Assembly: GCF_905207935.1 (NCBI RefSeq) | Contig: NZ_CAJLNI010000041.1 | Span: 1-14,658, forward strand | Length of the DNA: 14,658 nt | From: an uncultured Haemophilus sp. | Lineage (GTDB): Bacteria > Pseudomonadota > Gammaproteobacteria > Enterobacterales > Pasteurellaceae | Reading direction: 5' to 3' | Shown: positions 8,042 through 13,353 of the stretch, one piece after another | How positions within the stretch are numbered: position 1 is the stretch's first letter | Layout of the letters: each line of letters starts with the position of its first letter | Notes under the pieces: generated by a model | The model's database searches: none | Told to the model about the DNA's origin: nothing | Seen by the model: only the letters and a program-made list of their open reading frames with translations | Made by a program: the position numbers and the translations under genes

Positions 8042-8051
8042 TTTGACTATC

Positions 8052-8273
8052 TTATTGATTCCAATAAAGATACGAATTAATGATATCAATCCAGTATTCG
8101 TAAATTACCCAGACATTGAGCAGAATGAAAACAACTGCACAATATTTCCAATGACGGTTTTGATACATTCTGATAATGCAGTAGGCATTGACAATCAAAA
8201 AGAATGCGTATTTGCCAATTTCCTCCCAAAGCACCTGAAGACTTAATATCATATATTCCATATTACCAACCAT
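8052..8273 (-). CDS. Small two-helix membrane protein, unknown
   Basis: A 73-aa protein with two hydrophobic segments, about residues 12-32 (WEEIGKYAFFLIVNAYCII) and 42-62 (KYCAVVFILLNVWVIYEYW), rich in Trp and Tyr. The start could be the ATG at 8273 or the one at 8261 (MEYMILSL). It lies 21 bases before the DUF2931 gene on the same strand and probably shares its transcript. I do not recognise a family. Composition is compatible with a real gene, but it is short and the call rests on context. Confidence 0.45.
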   Translation of the reverse strand: MVGNMEYMILSLQVLWEEIGKYAFFLIVNAYCIIRMYQNRHWKYCAVVFILLNVWVIYEYWIDIINSYLYWNQ

Positions 8274-8659
8274 TTAAATTTTTCTAGGTTCCTAATCGTT
8301 AAATTCAAAACAATTCTCTCCGTTTTTACATAGATATCTAAATTATTTACATTTTTAATGATAAGCCCATATATCTACCTTTGATAATAATTACAGAATA
8401 TGCAATGCTACCAGGCAATAAGGTGTGCGTAAATAAAAAGGTTCAACGAATATACTTCACCTTTAACTGATAAAATAGTTGTATAAGCAATCAAATAAAT
8501 CATGACAATTGGTTTGATATGATATCTGAGATGATGCCGATGGTAAAGTGGAAAGGATCAATGGGAAGAAGGCCATCTGAAATTTTTCAGATAGCCTTTT
8601 CTGTTTCTCTATACCTCTTCAAAACTTGACCGCTTGGCTATCCCTTCTTTAAGCCCCAT
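8274..8659. other. Gene-free AT-rich stretch with a degenerate DUS hairpin
   Basis: No convincing gene in about 386 bases. The right part holds the hairpin at 8570-8597. The left part should contain the promoter for the small membrane protein and DUF2931 genes on the minus strand, but no clear -35/-10 pair stands out. A one-mismatch Actinobacillus-type USS core (ACCGCTTGG) is at about 8627-8635. Confidence 0.4.
8570..8597. terminator. Hairpin from degenerate DUS pair
   Basis: AGGCCATCTGAA (8570-8581) and TTCAGATAGCCT (8586-8597) pair with one mismatch and are followed on the plus strand by TTTTCTGTTTC. Each arm differs from AGGCCGTCTGAA by one or two bases. It sits past the 3' end of the AraC gene. 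Confidence 0.55.
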
Positions 8660-9523
8660 CTATTTAATATCCCCCTTGGGCGCATGCCCGAAATACCGTT
8701 TGTATTCACGGCTGAATTGGCTAGGTGACTCGTAGCCGACTTGGTAAGCGGCTTCGGTAATACCTCGTCCTTCTTGTGCGATCAGTCGTCTGGCTTCCAT
8801 CAGACGTAAGGATTTTTGATATTGTAGCGGTGAAAGGCTGGTTATCTTCTTGAAATGACTATGAAATCCAGATAATGACATGCCACTTAGATTTGCCAAG
8901 GTTTCCACAGTGATGGTTTCACTAAAATGTTGTTGCAGATAATGGGTGGCTTGGGCGATTTTTTTGGTATGCGATCCATTGCTTACCATGGCTTTAAATT
9001 TACCACCTTGTTCGCCTGTAAGGAGTCGATAATAAATTTCTTGTTGGATAAGCGGTGCAAGAAACTCAATATCTTTTGGATTTTCGTGCAAGAGCAATAG
9101 ACGTTCAACAGCATTTTTGAGAGATTCATCCAGATGCCATTGTGCAAAACCTTCGTCGCCCTGTTGAACATCATCTACAAGGTTTGGATTTGCTAATAAA
9201 ATCTTGCTAACGCTTTCAATATCAATTTTCATCGACATCACTAAAAACGGCTTTTGCGGCTCTGCACATTTAATCTCGCCACGCATCGGTATGTTTACTG
9301 GGCAAAACATAAAATGTTGATTATCAAATCGGTAGCATTGTTCGCCTAGTTGTATTTCACGTTCCCCACTTAACACGATGCAAATGCTCGGTTCTTGAAT
9401 AATACCCTCGTAGCAAAACGGCTGATCGGCATGGCGAATCACCAAGCCTTTAATTGGAGATGAATAGGTTTCGTTATGTGGAATAACTTTTAATAAGCGT
9501 TCTATCGTTTCAGTTGAGAACAT
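8660..9523 (-). CDS. AraC-family transcriptional regulator (AraC_N plus HTH)
   Basis: A 287-aa regulator from the ATG at 9523 (302 aa if the GTG at 9568 is used; neither has a good ribosome binding site, and relatives usually start close to FSTETIERLLKVIP). The N-terminal half has the AraC_N pattern, with GLVIRHADQPFCYEGIIQEP and CIVLSGEREIQLGEQ. The C-terminal 95 residues are two helix-turn-helix units (TITVETLANLSGMSLSGFHS, then ITEAAYQVGYESPSQFSREY) ending in the usual RYFG. It is divergent from the truncated ohr-like gene and likely controlled it, as in YqhC-type regulators next to oxidoreductase or detoxification genes. The reading frame is intact although its presumed target is cut. Confidence 0.85.
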   Translation of the reverse strand: MFSTETIERLLKVIPHNETYSSPIKGLVIRHADQPFCYEGIIQEPSICIVLSGEREIQLGEQCYRFDNQHFMFCPVNIPMRGEIKCAEPQKPFLVMSMKIDIESVSKILLANPNLVDDVQQGDEGFAQWHLDESLKNAVERLLLLHENPKDIEFLAPLIQQEIYYRLLTGEQGGKFKAMVSNGSHTKKIAQATHYLQQHFSETITVETLANLSGMSLSGFHSHFKKITSLSPLQYQKSLRLMEARRLIAQEGRGITEAAYQVGYESPSQFSREYKRYFGHAPKGDIK

Positions 9524-9571
9524 TATTTTGTAGGAATAGGCAAGTAATTTGGATAAATCATATAACACTTC

Positions 9572-9652
9572 ATATTGCCGTTCAATATAATGAACTCACT
9601 TTCAACGGCAGTACGCCAAAACATTTAACCAATATTGAATTGAGGACAATAT
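9572..9652. promoter_or_regulatory. Divergent regulatory region with repeated CAATAT half-sites
   Basis: Between the AraC gene and the ohr fragment, ATATTG (9572-9577) faces CAATAT (9583-9588) across five bases, CAATATTG lies at 9630-9637 and CAATAT at 9647-9652. TTCAATAT (9581-9588) and ATATTGAA (9632-9639) also form an exact inverted pair. This spacing suits an AraC-type operator, but the motif is AT-rich and may be chance. GAGG at 9642-9645 is the ribosome binding site of ohr. Confidence 0.4.
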
Positions 9653-9653
9653 C

Positions 9654-9763
9654 ATGAAAATTTTCTACAAAACATCAGCAACAGCAACCGGCGGACGTGA
9701 TGGTCGTACCCAAGTGGACGATGGTTCAATCGGCTTTGATTTGGTTTCATTTCAAAATGACGG
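9654..9763 (+). pseudogene. ohr: Organic hydroperoxide resistance protein (Ohr/OsmC), N-terminal third only
   Basis: The protein begins MKIFYKTSATATGGRDGRTQ and continues VDDGSIGFDLVSFQNDG, the N-terminus of Ohr-type thiol peroxidases (ATxTGGRxGxxxxxDG). The family needs about 140 aa and two redox cysteines; neither cysteine is present. After about 37 codons the sequence becomes the antisense of nnrS, so the open frame that runs on to 9872 is a fusion artefact. A normal ribosome binding site and the divergent AraC gene show it was once an expressed target. Confidence 0.75.
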
Positions 9764-9860
9764 CACCGGAGCTGATGAAAAACACCAACGCGCCGAGTAT
9801 GGCAAGCACCGCCGCACCGACGAAAAACGGCCGCATGGGGTGGGTGAAAAACTTATTCAT
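9755..9860 (-). pseudogene. nnrS: NnrS family protein, N-terminal fragment
   Basis: From the ATG at 9860 the minus strand reads MNKFFTHPMRPFFVGAAVLA and then ILGALVFFISSGAVIL, which matches the start and first membrane helix of NnrS, a haem- and copper-containing inner-membrane protein linked to nitric oxide stress and denitrification in Neisseria. Only about 35 of roughly 400 residues remain before the join with ohr. The overlap of the two matches (about 9755-9766) suggests a microhomology junction. Confidence 0.75.
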
Positions 9861-9980
9861 GGTTTGGCTTAATTCTGCATGAAGATGCTTTCGGATATGG
9901 ATTTATTGGGCGGACAGGGTTGTATCTTGTATTGAAGAAGCAAGCCGAAGGTTTGTCAGATACTCAAATGCCCGTATCAT
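9861..9980. other. Neisseria-like intergenic sequence with duplicated ABC 3' flank
   Basis: Upstream sequence of nnrS followed by AAGGTTTGTCAGA, which recurs at 10878-10890 after the intact ABC ATPase gene. The two flanks also share a TATCAYTCAT block (9975-9984 and 10903-10912). This marks a duplication of the 3' side of the ABC gene around cadD. Confidence 0.55.
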
Positions 9981-10595
9981 TCATATTATTGATATTATTG
10001 TTTGAATTGTATTATTTTCAATAATAATAAATAATCCTAAACCAATATAAATAACAGCCATTATCCAACGACTAAACTTCTCTACAATTTCACCAACACC
10101 TGAAATATTAGCCAATCTTTGTGCTGTATATACTAAAACAAAAATCAATATTAAAAATACAAGAAGAGTAACTAATAAGTCGACAAGATCTAAAGTCACA
10201 AAGTAAGGAACAAAAAGTCCAATATTATCTGCACCACAACTAGCAACTGTAACCAAAGCAACAATACCGACTAATTTTGACAACCCTTTTTCATCCAATT
10301 CTTTTTTAGCTCTTTTTTCGCCCTCACAATCGTCGTAAATAGCAACTTTAATACCTAAGTAAATCGGTATTAAACCTAATAAACCCAACACCCATTTTTC
10401 CGGAACATAATGCAAAACAAAAGCTAGAAATAAACTAACTAATATTAAAATTACAGAACCTAAATATTGTCCGATATAAATATCTCGATATTCTTTTCTA
10501 GTATTTGCTCTAGCAAAAAATATTAATAGTATTACCAACAAATCTACTGCTGTAGCAATATATAAAACAGCAGCAGTAATCACAGTCGAAAACAT
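9981..10595 (-). CDS. cadD: CadD-family cadmium resistance transporter
   Basis: A 204-aa inner-membrane protein with about six helices. The CadD landmark is ASCGADNIGLFVPYF at residues 118-132 (GADNIxxYxPxF in relatives), and a charged cytoplasmic loop with YDDCEGEKRAKKELDEKG sits between helices three and four. I choose the ATG at 10595 because GAGGTG lies just upstream and MFSTVITAAVLYIATAVDLL fits family N-termini; the open frame extends 17 codons further but those belong to the ABC remnant. Codon use is extremely AT-rich, unlike both neighbours, and suggests transfer from a low-GC donor such as an oral Firmicute. No cadC/cadX regulator is next to it. It begins and ends exactly where a duplicated ABC gene end is interrupted. 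Confidence 0.88.
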   Translation of the reverse strand: MFSTVITAAVLYIATAVDLLVILLIFFARANTRKEYRDIYIGQYLGSVILILVSLFLAFVLHYVPEKWVLGLLGLIPIYLGIKVAIYDDCEGEKRAKKELDEKGLSKLVGIVALVTVASCGADNIGLFVPYFVTLDLVDLLVTLLVFLILIFVLVYTAQRLANISGVGEIVEKFSRWIMAVIYIGLGLFIIIENNTIQTIISII

Positions 10596-10604
10596 AAAGC
10601 ACCT

Positions 10605-10690
10605 CATAATGAATCCCCTGCCCCCTTGGCACCACGGCTTTTTCAAAAACCGAATCGCGTTCGGATAACAGATTCGTATCTTTCGCTAAA
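10605..10690 (-). pseudogene. Diverged 3' end of a second ABC-ATPase copy
   Basis: The minus strand encodes NLLSERDSVFEKAVV, then QGIHYE, which aligns with the last residues of the intact ATPase (TLLSKRDSAFEEAVV, QGIHYYE). About 26 codons are recognisable, with several substitutions, so it is a paralogue or an allele from another species. The stop is missing and the frame runs into cadD. Confidence 0.7.
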
Positions 10691-10693
10691 GAG

Positions 10694-10710
10694 GCAAGCC
10701 TGCGGCTTGC
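10694..10710. repeat. Short hairpin GCAAGCC/GGCTTGC
   Basis: A perfect seven-base-pair stem with a three-base loop next to the inverted-repeat element. It may be a terminator for nothing now present, or part of the element. Confidence 0.4.
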
Positions 10711-10712
10711 TT

Positions 10713-10866
10713 ACCCTCTCCCTAGCCCTCTCCCACGGGGAGAGGGAATTGGGCTGTCGAGCCTGAACATTTTCAGGTTTACCTGACATCTGATTCCCAA
10801 TTCTACGGCTCTCTGATTTTGAGAAACCTGATCCCCTTTCCCCGTGGGAGAGGGTTAGGGAGAGGG
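10713..10866. repeat. 154-bp element with near-perfect 33-34-bp terminal inverted repeats
   Basis: The left arm 10713-10746 (ACCCTCTCCCTAGCCCTCTC ... GAGAGGG) is the reverse complement of the right arm 10834-10866 (CCCTTTCCCCGTGGGAGAGG ... AGGGAGAGGG) with two or three mismatches. Inner arms GAATTGGG and CCCAATTC add to the pairing. No coding capacity. It is of the REP/REPIN or MITE kind; similar CCCTCTCCC-type palindromes are scattered in many proteobacteria. It lies between the two ABC 3' ends. Confidence 0.75.
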
Positions 10867-10904
10867 CAACGAACCGCAAGGTTTGTCAGAAATTTAAATT
10901 CCTA

Positions 10905-11597
10905 TCACTCATAATAATGAATCCCCTGAAACTCTCTTGCCACCACGGCTTCTTCAAAAGCCGAATCGCGTTTGGACAGCAGCGTAGGCAGGGTAATCAC
11001 GTTTTGCACGTTCATGCCCTTAGTGGAAAGCAGCATGATTTCATGGCTCAGGCGTGCGGCTTCGAAGCGGTCGTGCGTTACCAGCATACACGTCATGCCC
11101 TGCCGCTCGATTTTTTCCACCAGCATGGCGACCAAAATATCGCGCAAATCGCGGTCCAAACCGACGAACGGCTCGTCCAGCAAGGCAAGGTCGCAGCCGC
11201 ACAGCAGCAGGCGCAAAAATGCTACCCGTTTCGCCATGCCGCCGGACAATTCGGTCGGATATTTGTTCAAATCGCCCGCAGTCAGCCCGACTTTCGCCGC
11301 CAGCGCGATGATTTCGCCTTCATCGGGTTTGTCCATAAAAATAGCGATATTCTGCATCGCGGTCAAGTTTTCCGGCAGGCGGTTTTCCTGAAACAGAAAA
11401 CCCGTTTTGCGGAAAGTATTGCGTATCGTGCCCGATTTCGGCGTTTCCAAGCCCGCAATCAAACGCAAAACCGTCGTCTTGCCACAGCCGCTCGGCCCGA
11501 ACAAAGCTTTCACTTCGCCATGTTGCTGGTTCAAACTGAAATCGTGCACGATGGGGTCACGGAGAATTTCAAAACGCACGTTTTCAAGACAGAGCAT
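10905..11597 (-). CDS. ABC transporter ATP-binding protein (nitrate/sulfonate/taurine type)
   Basis: A 230-aa ATPase of the SsuB/TauB/NrtD-like group. In order: Walker A GPSGCGKTT at about residues 34-42, Q-loop Gln70 in FQENRL, signature LSGGM at 117-121 (a variant of LSGGQ), Walker B LALLDEP at 137-143, D-loop GLD, and switch His175 in VTHD. I choose the ATG at 11597, which overlaps the permease stop as TGATG with GGAGAAGG just upstream, over the GTG four codons earlier. GC-rich codon use fits Neisseria. The permease gene is cut to its last 35 codons and no substrate-binding protein is visible, so this importer cannot work from this locus. Substrate unknown. Confidence 0.9.
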   Translation of the reverse strand: MLCLENVRFEILRDPIVHDFSLNQQHGEVKALFGPSGCGKTTVLRLIAGLETPKSGTIRNTFRKTGFLFQENRLPENLTAMQNIAIFMDKPDEGEIIALAAKVGLTAGDLNKYPTELSGGMAKRVAFLRLLLCGCDLALLDEPFVGLDRDLRDILVAMLVEKIERQGMTCMLVTHDRFEAARLSHEIMLLSTKGMNVQNVITLPTLLSKRDSAFEEAVVAREFQGIHYYE

Positions 11598-11703
11598 CAC
11601 CTTCTCCACGGCATAAACAAAATTTCCAAAGGCTTGGTAATCAGGTATTCAAACAGTGACACAAACACGATAACCAACACCACATAAGCCATCACCGTCG
11701 AAG
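11597..11703 (-). pseudogene. ABC permease, C-terminal fragment
   Basis: The minus strand reads TSTVMAYVVLVIVFVSLFEY, then LITKPLEILFMPWRR and a stop overlapping the ATPase start. This is the last membrane helix and tail of a binding-protein-dependent permease. Its 5' part is replaced by repeat copy 1 at 11704. Any frame continuing beyond that point is inside the repeat. Confidence 0.75.
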
Positions 11704-12064
11704 TCCCCCTGATAGCGCAAGCGTCCTCGCTTGTGCCATTACAATCTATTGTGGTTTCGGAGTTAGCAAAATCCCGAGGCAAGCTCACGAATAAAGTTTA
11801 CCGGAAAAGTGATATTTGGCGATAAAGTGATTACCTGTTTAAGTTCTTCATTTTCTTCTAATGACAAAAAAGTGCGGTCATAAAATCAAAAGGATTCTGA
11901 ACGTTGGCTTTACCAACGGCTCCCCAGATAGCCCCCCCTTCTGACGCGTAGTTTTATCTATCTAAAAAATAAGCAAATTGAAGTTATTCATGAAAATAGT
12001 AAAAATCTGAATCAAACGAAATTGATTTTCAGGCACGCGTTAGGAAACGCGCGCTATCGTGGGG
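11704..12064. repeat. 361-bp REPIN/MITE-like element, copy 1
   Basis: Identical base for base to 12734-13094, in the same orientation. Its ends are imperfect inverted repeats CCCC..GATAGCGC. Each end carries a 27-nt hairpin unit, 11711-11737 and (inverted) 12032-12058, both GATAGCGC + 5-bp arm + TCCT loop + arm + GTGCC. Between the two units eight bases differ, and all eight are four compensated base pairs. A Haemophilus USS is inside. No coding capacity seen. It truncates an ABC permease on the left and a lysR gene on the right. The architecture resembles REP doublets mobilised by a TnpA-like (RAYT) protein, but no such gene is in the window. Confidence 0.85.
11870..11878. other. Haemophilus USS inside repeat copy 1
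   Basis: AAGTGCGGT preceded by an A-run and followed by CATAAAAT and a second AT-rich block, fitting the extended Hin-type USS layout. Confidence 0.85.
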
Positions 12065-12144
12065 GACTGCGCCGCCCGACTGAAATTGCCGAGCTTGACG
12101 ACTTGGGTGAAGGCGTAGAGGTCGTTGAAGTTGCGGTTTTGCAT
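12065..12144 (-). pseudogene. LysR-family regulator, N-terminal fragment
   Basis: From the ATG at 12144 (GGAGTAAACCC upstream) the minus strand encodes MQNRNFNDLYAFTQVVKLGN, then FSRAAQ, the first helix-turn-helix half of a LysR regulator (LxxFxxVxxxGxFSxAA). After residue 26 it enters repeat copy 1 and stops six codons later. The remaining roughly 270 residues are absent. Confidence 0.75.
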
Positions 12145-12163
12145 GGGTTTACTCCATATTAAA

Positions 12164-12195
12164 ATGCCGTCTGAAAGGTTGGTTTCAGACGGCAT
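12164..12195 (-). terminator. Perfect inverted AT-DUS pair
   Basis: ATGCCGTCTGAA (12164-12175) and TTCAGACGGCAT (12184-12195) form a 12-bp perfect stem with an eight-base loop. On the minus strand TTTTAAT follows. It terminates the 136-aa gene. AT-DUS is the dialect of N. meningitidis, N. gonorrhoeae and close relatives. Confidence 0.88.
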
Positions 12196-12216
12196 TCTAT
12201 ACAATTAAAGTTGTTC

Positions 12217-12627
12217 CTATAACATAGTTCCTGTGCTATCTATATTGAAGTCATAGCTATCAATTTCGTCATCTTCTAAATATAGGTTGCCACTAATTTT
12301 AACATTGTTTATTTTAAAGGATTTGTTTGTTGAAAAACATGGGTCATCTTCTCCTGGCTCGTGAAATCCATGTACATCACCAGAAATATCAACGGATACT
12401 TCCAAATCTAAGATTGCTGAAACTTGGATTGTATTTTCAGATTCATCCTCCTCTAGCTCTATTGATTTTATCGTGTAGTCATCTAAATATTCACCCTCTG
12501 ACGAGCCATTTTGAGGACCGTAGTCAGTATCAACCTCTATACAGGTTGGCAAAATTGACGACAAATTTTCACTTACAAAATTACCAATTAAATCTTTAAC
12601 TTCATTTGAAATGTTTTCAAGGTTCAT
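12217..12627 (-). CDS. Orphan acidic 136-aa protein, unknown
   Basis: A soluble, strongly acidic protein with many Asp, Glu and Ser and alternating strands in its second half (DLEVSVDISGDVHGFHE, then NKSFKINNVKISGNLYLE). No signal peptide or membrane segment. The ATG has AAGGAATTAAT upstream and a perfect DUS terminator downstream, so it is a complete gene unit. AT-rich codon use contrasts with adjacent Neisseria fragments. I recognise no family; size and charge would suit an immunity protein or anti-restriction mimic, but nothing in sequence proves it. It is enclosed by the two 361-bp repeats. Confidence 0.65.
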   Translation of the reverse strand: MNLENISNEVKDLIGNFVSENLSSILPTCIEVDTDYGPQNGSSEGEYLDDYTIKSIELEEDESENTIQVSAILDLEVSVDISGDVHGFHEPGEDDPCFSTNKSFKINNVKISGNLYLEDDEIDSYDFNIDSTGTML

Positions 12628-12661
12628 ATTAATTCCTTAATGTTAATTAAATGGATTTATT

Positions 12662-12678
12662 GTGGGTGAGTTACCCAC
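12662..12678. repeat. Small hairpin GTGGGT/ACCCAC
   Basis: A six-base-pair stem with a five-base loop upstream of the 136-aa gene. It could be an operator or attenuator; nothing more can be said. Confidence 0.3.
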
Positions 12679-12696
12679 TTTAAATAAATGGAGACG

Positions 12697-12719
12697 ACGC
12701 TATTACATTTCAATAGCGT
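12697..12719. terminator. Hairpin ACGCTATT/AATAGCGT
   Basis: A perfect eight-base-pair stem with a seven-base loop, followed by AATAAAAG on the plus strand. It lies just left of repeat copy 2. Possibly a terminator of a lost upstream gene. Confidence 0.4.
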
Positions 12720-12733
12720 AATAAAAGTACCAT

Positions 12734-13094
12734 TCCCCCTGATAGCGCAAGCGTCCTCGCTTGTGCCATTACAATCTATTGTGGTTTCGGAGTTAGCAAA
12801 ATCCCGAGGCAAGCTCACGAATAAAGTTTACCGGAAAAGTGATATTTGGCGATAAAGTGATTACCTGTTTAAGTTCTTCATTTTCTTCTAATGACAAAAA
12901 AGTGCGGTCATAAAATCAAAAGGATTCTGAACGTTGGCTTTACCAACGGCTCCCCAGATAGCCCCCCCTTCTGACGCGTAGTTTTATCTATCTAAAAAAT
13001 AAGCAAATTGAAGTTATTCATGAAAATAGTAAAAATCTGAATCAAACGAAATTGATTTTCAGGCACGCGTTAGGAAACGCGCGCTATCGTGGGG
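12734..13094. repeat. 361-bp REPIN/MITE-like element, copy 2
   Basis: A perfect direct copy of 11704-12064, with hairpin units at 12741-12767 and 13062-13088. Its right edge cuts an IS3-family orfA gene; its left flank is the upstream region of the 136-aa gene. Zero differences over 361 bases imply a very recent duplication, gene conversion, or an assembly effect. Confidence 0.85.
12900..12908. other. Haemophilus USS inside repeat copy 2
   Basis: The same AAGTGCGGT core and AT-rich tail as in copy 1, from the duplicated element. Confidence 0.85.
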
Positions 13095-13253
13095 ATGTTC
13101 GAGTGCGCCGATGCCGCCTTCTTGATAGGCGCGTATCCATCGTCGCAGGAGGGTTCGGGAGATGCCGTAATGATCTGCGGTACGCTGTTGGCTGCGTATA
13201 TGCAGGTAGTGGAGTACGGCTTGGTATTTGAAGTGTAATGTATATTTGCTCAT
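13095..13253 (-). pseudogene. IS3-family transposase OrfA, N-terminal fragment
   Basis: The ATG at 13253 gives MSKYTLHFKYQAVLHYLHIR, then SQQRTADHYGISRTLLRRWI and RAYQEGGIGALEHP, a helix-turn-helix DNA-binding domain of IS150-group OrfA. After about 53 residues the frame enters the 361-bp repeat and ends. OrfA is usually around 100-170 residues with a leucine-zipper tail, and OrfB (DDE catalytic) is absent, so it is not active. Confidence 0.82.
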
Positions 13254-13309
13254 AAAAAAACTGCACCTTGTGAGTTGGAGGGGATGTCCAACTTTTGGGG
13301 TGCAGTTCA
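13095..13309 (-). mobile_element. Truncated IS3-family (IS150-like) insertion sequence, left end
   Basis: The terminal inverted repeat reads, on the minus strand, TGAACTGCACCCCAAAAGTT then GGACA (13309-13285). It is followed by a nested palindrome and then orfA. Only this end remains; orfB and the other end are missing because repeat copy 2 begins at 13094. The terminus is of the IS3 type common in Neisseria. I cannot name the exact element. Confidence 0.8.
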
Positions 13310-13324
13310 GGGTTTGCTCAGGTT

Positions 13325-13336
13325 TTCAGACGACCT
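13325..13336 (-). other. DUS, AGGTCGTCTGAA dialect
   Basis: A perfect AGGTCGTCTGAA on the minus strand between the IS end and the DUF302 stop. This variant is associated with N. mucosa/N. sicca-type commensals. Confidence 0.8.
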
Positions 13337-13353
13337 TCGGATTTGGGCGAACC

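Noticed and set aside
8627..8635. Actinobacillus-type USS (ACCGCTTGT) near the AraC gene end
   Set aside because: One mismatch in the core and only a single site; all perfect USS here are Hin-type.
9654..9872. 72-aa plus-strand open frame taken as one gene
   Set aside because: Only its first 37 codons are ohr; the rest is antisense nnrS.
10643..10879. 78-aa open frame on the minus strand
   Set aside because: It runs through the 154-bp inverted-repeat element and the out-of-frame ABC remnant; the protein is a translation of repeat sequence.
10917..11687. 256-aa plus-strand open frame opposite the ABC ATPase
   Set aside because: Shadow of the ATPase on the other strand; no domain logic, whereas the minus strand shows all ABC motifs.
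11704..12064. Correia element (NEMIS) of Neisseria
   Set aside because: Termini CCCC..GATAGCGC do not match the TATAGTGGATT ends of Correia elements, and the element carries a Haemophilus USS.
11704..13094. CRISPR or tandem array from the repeated 361-bp sequence
   Set aside because: Only two long copies 669 bases apart with unrelated flanks; no short regular repeats.
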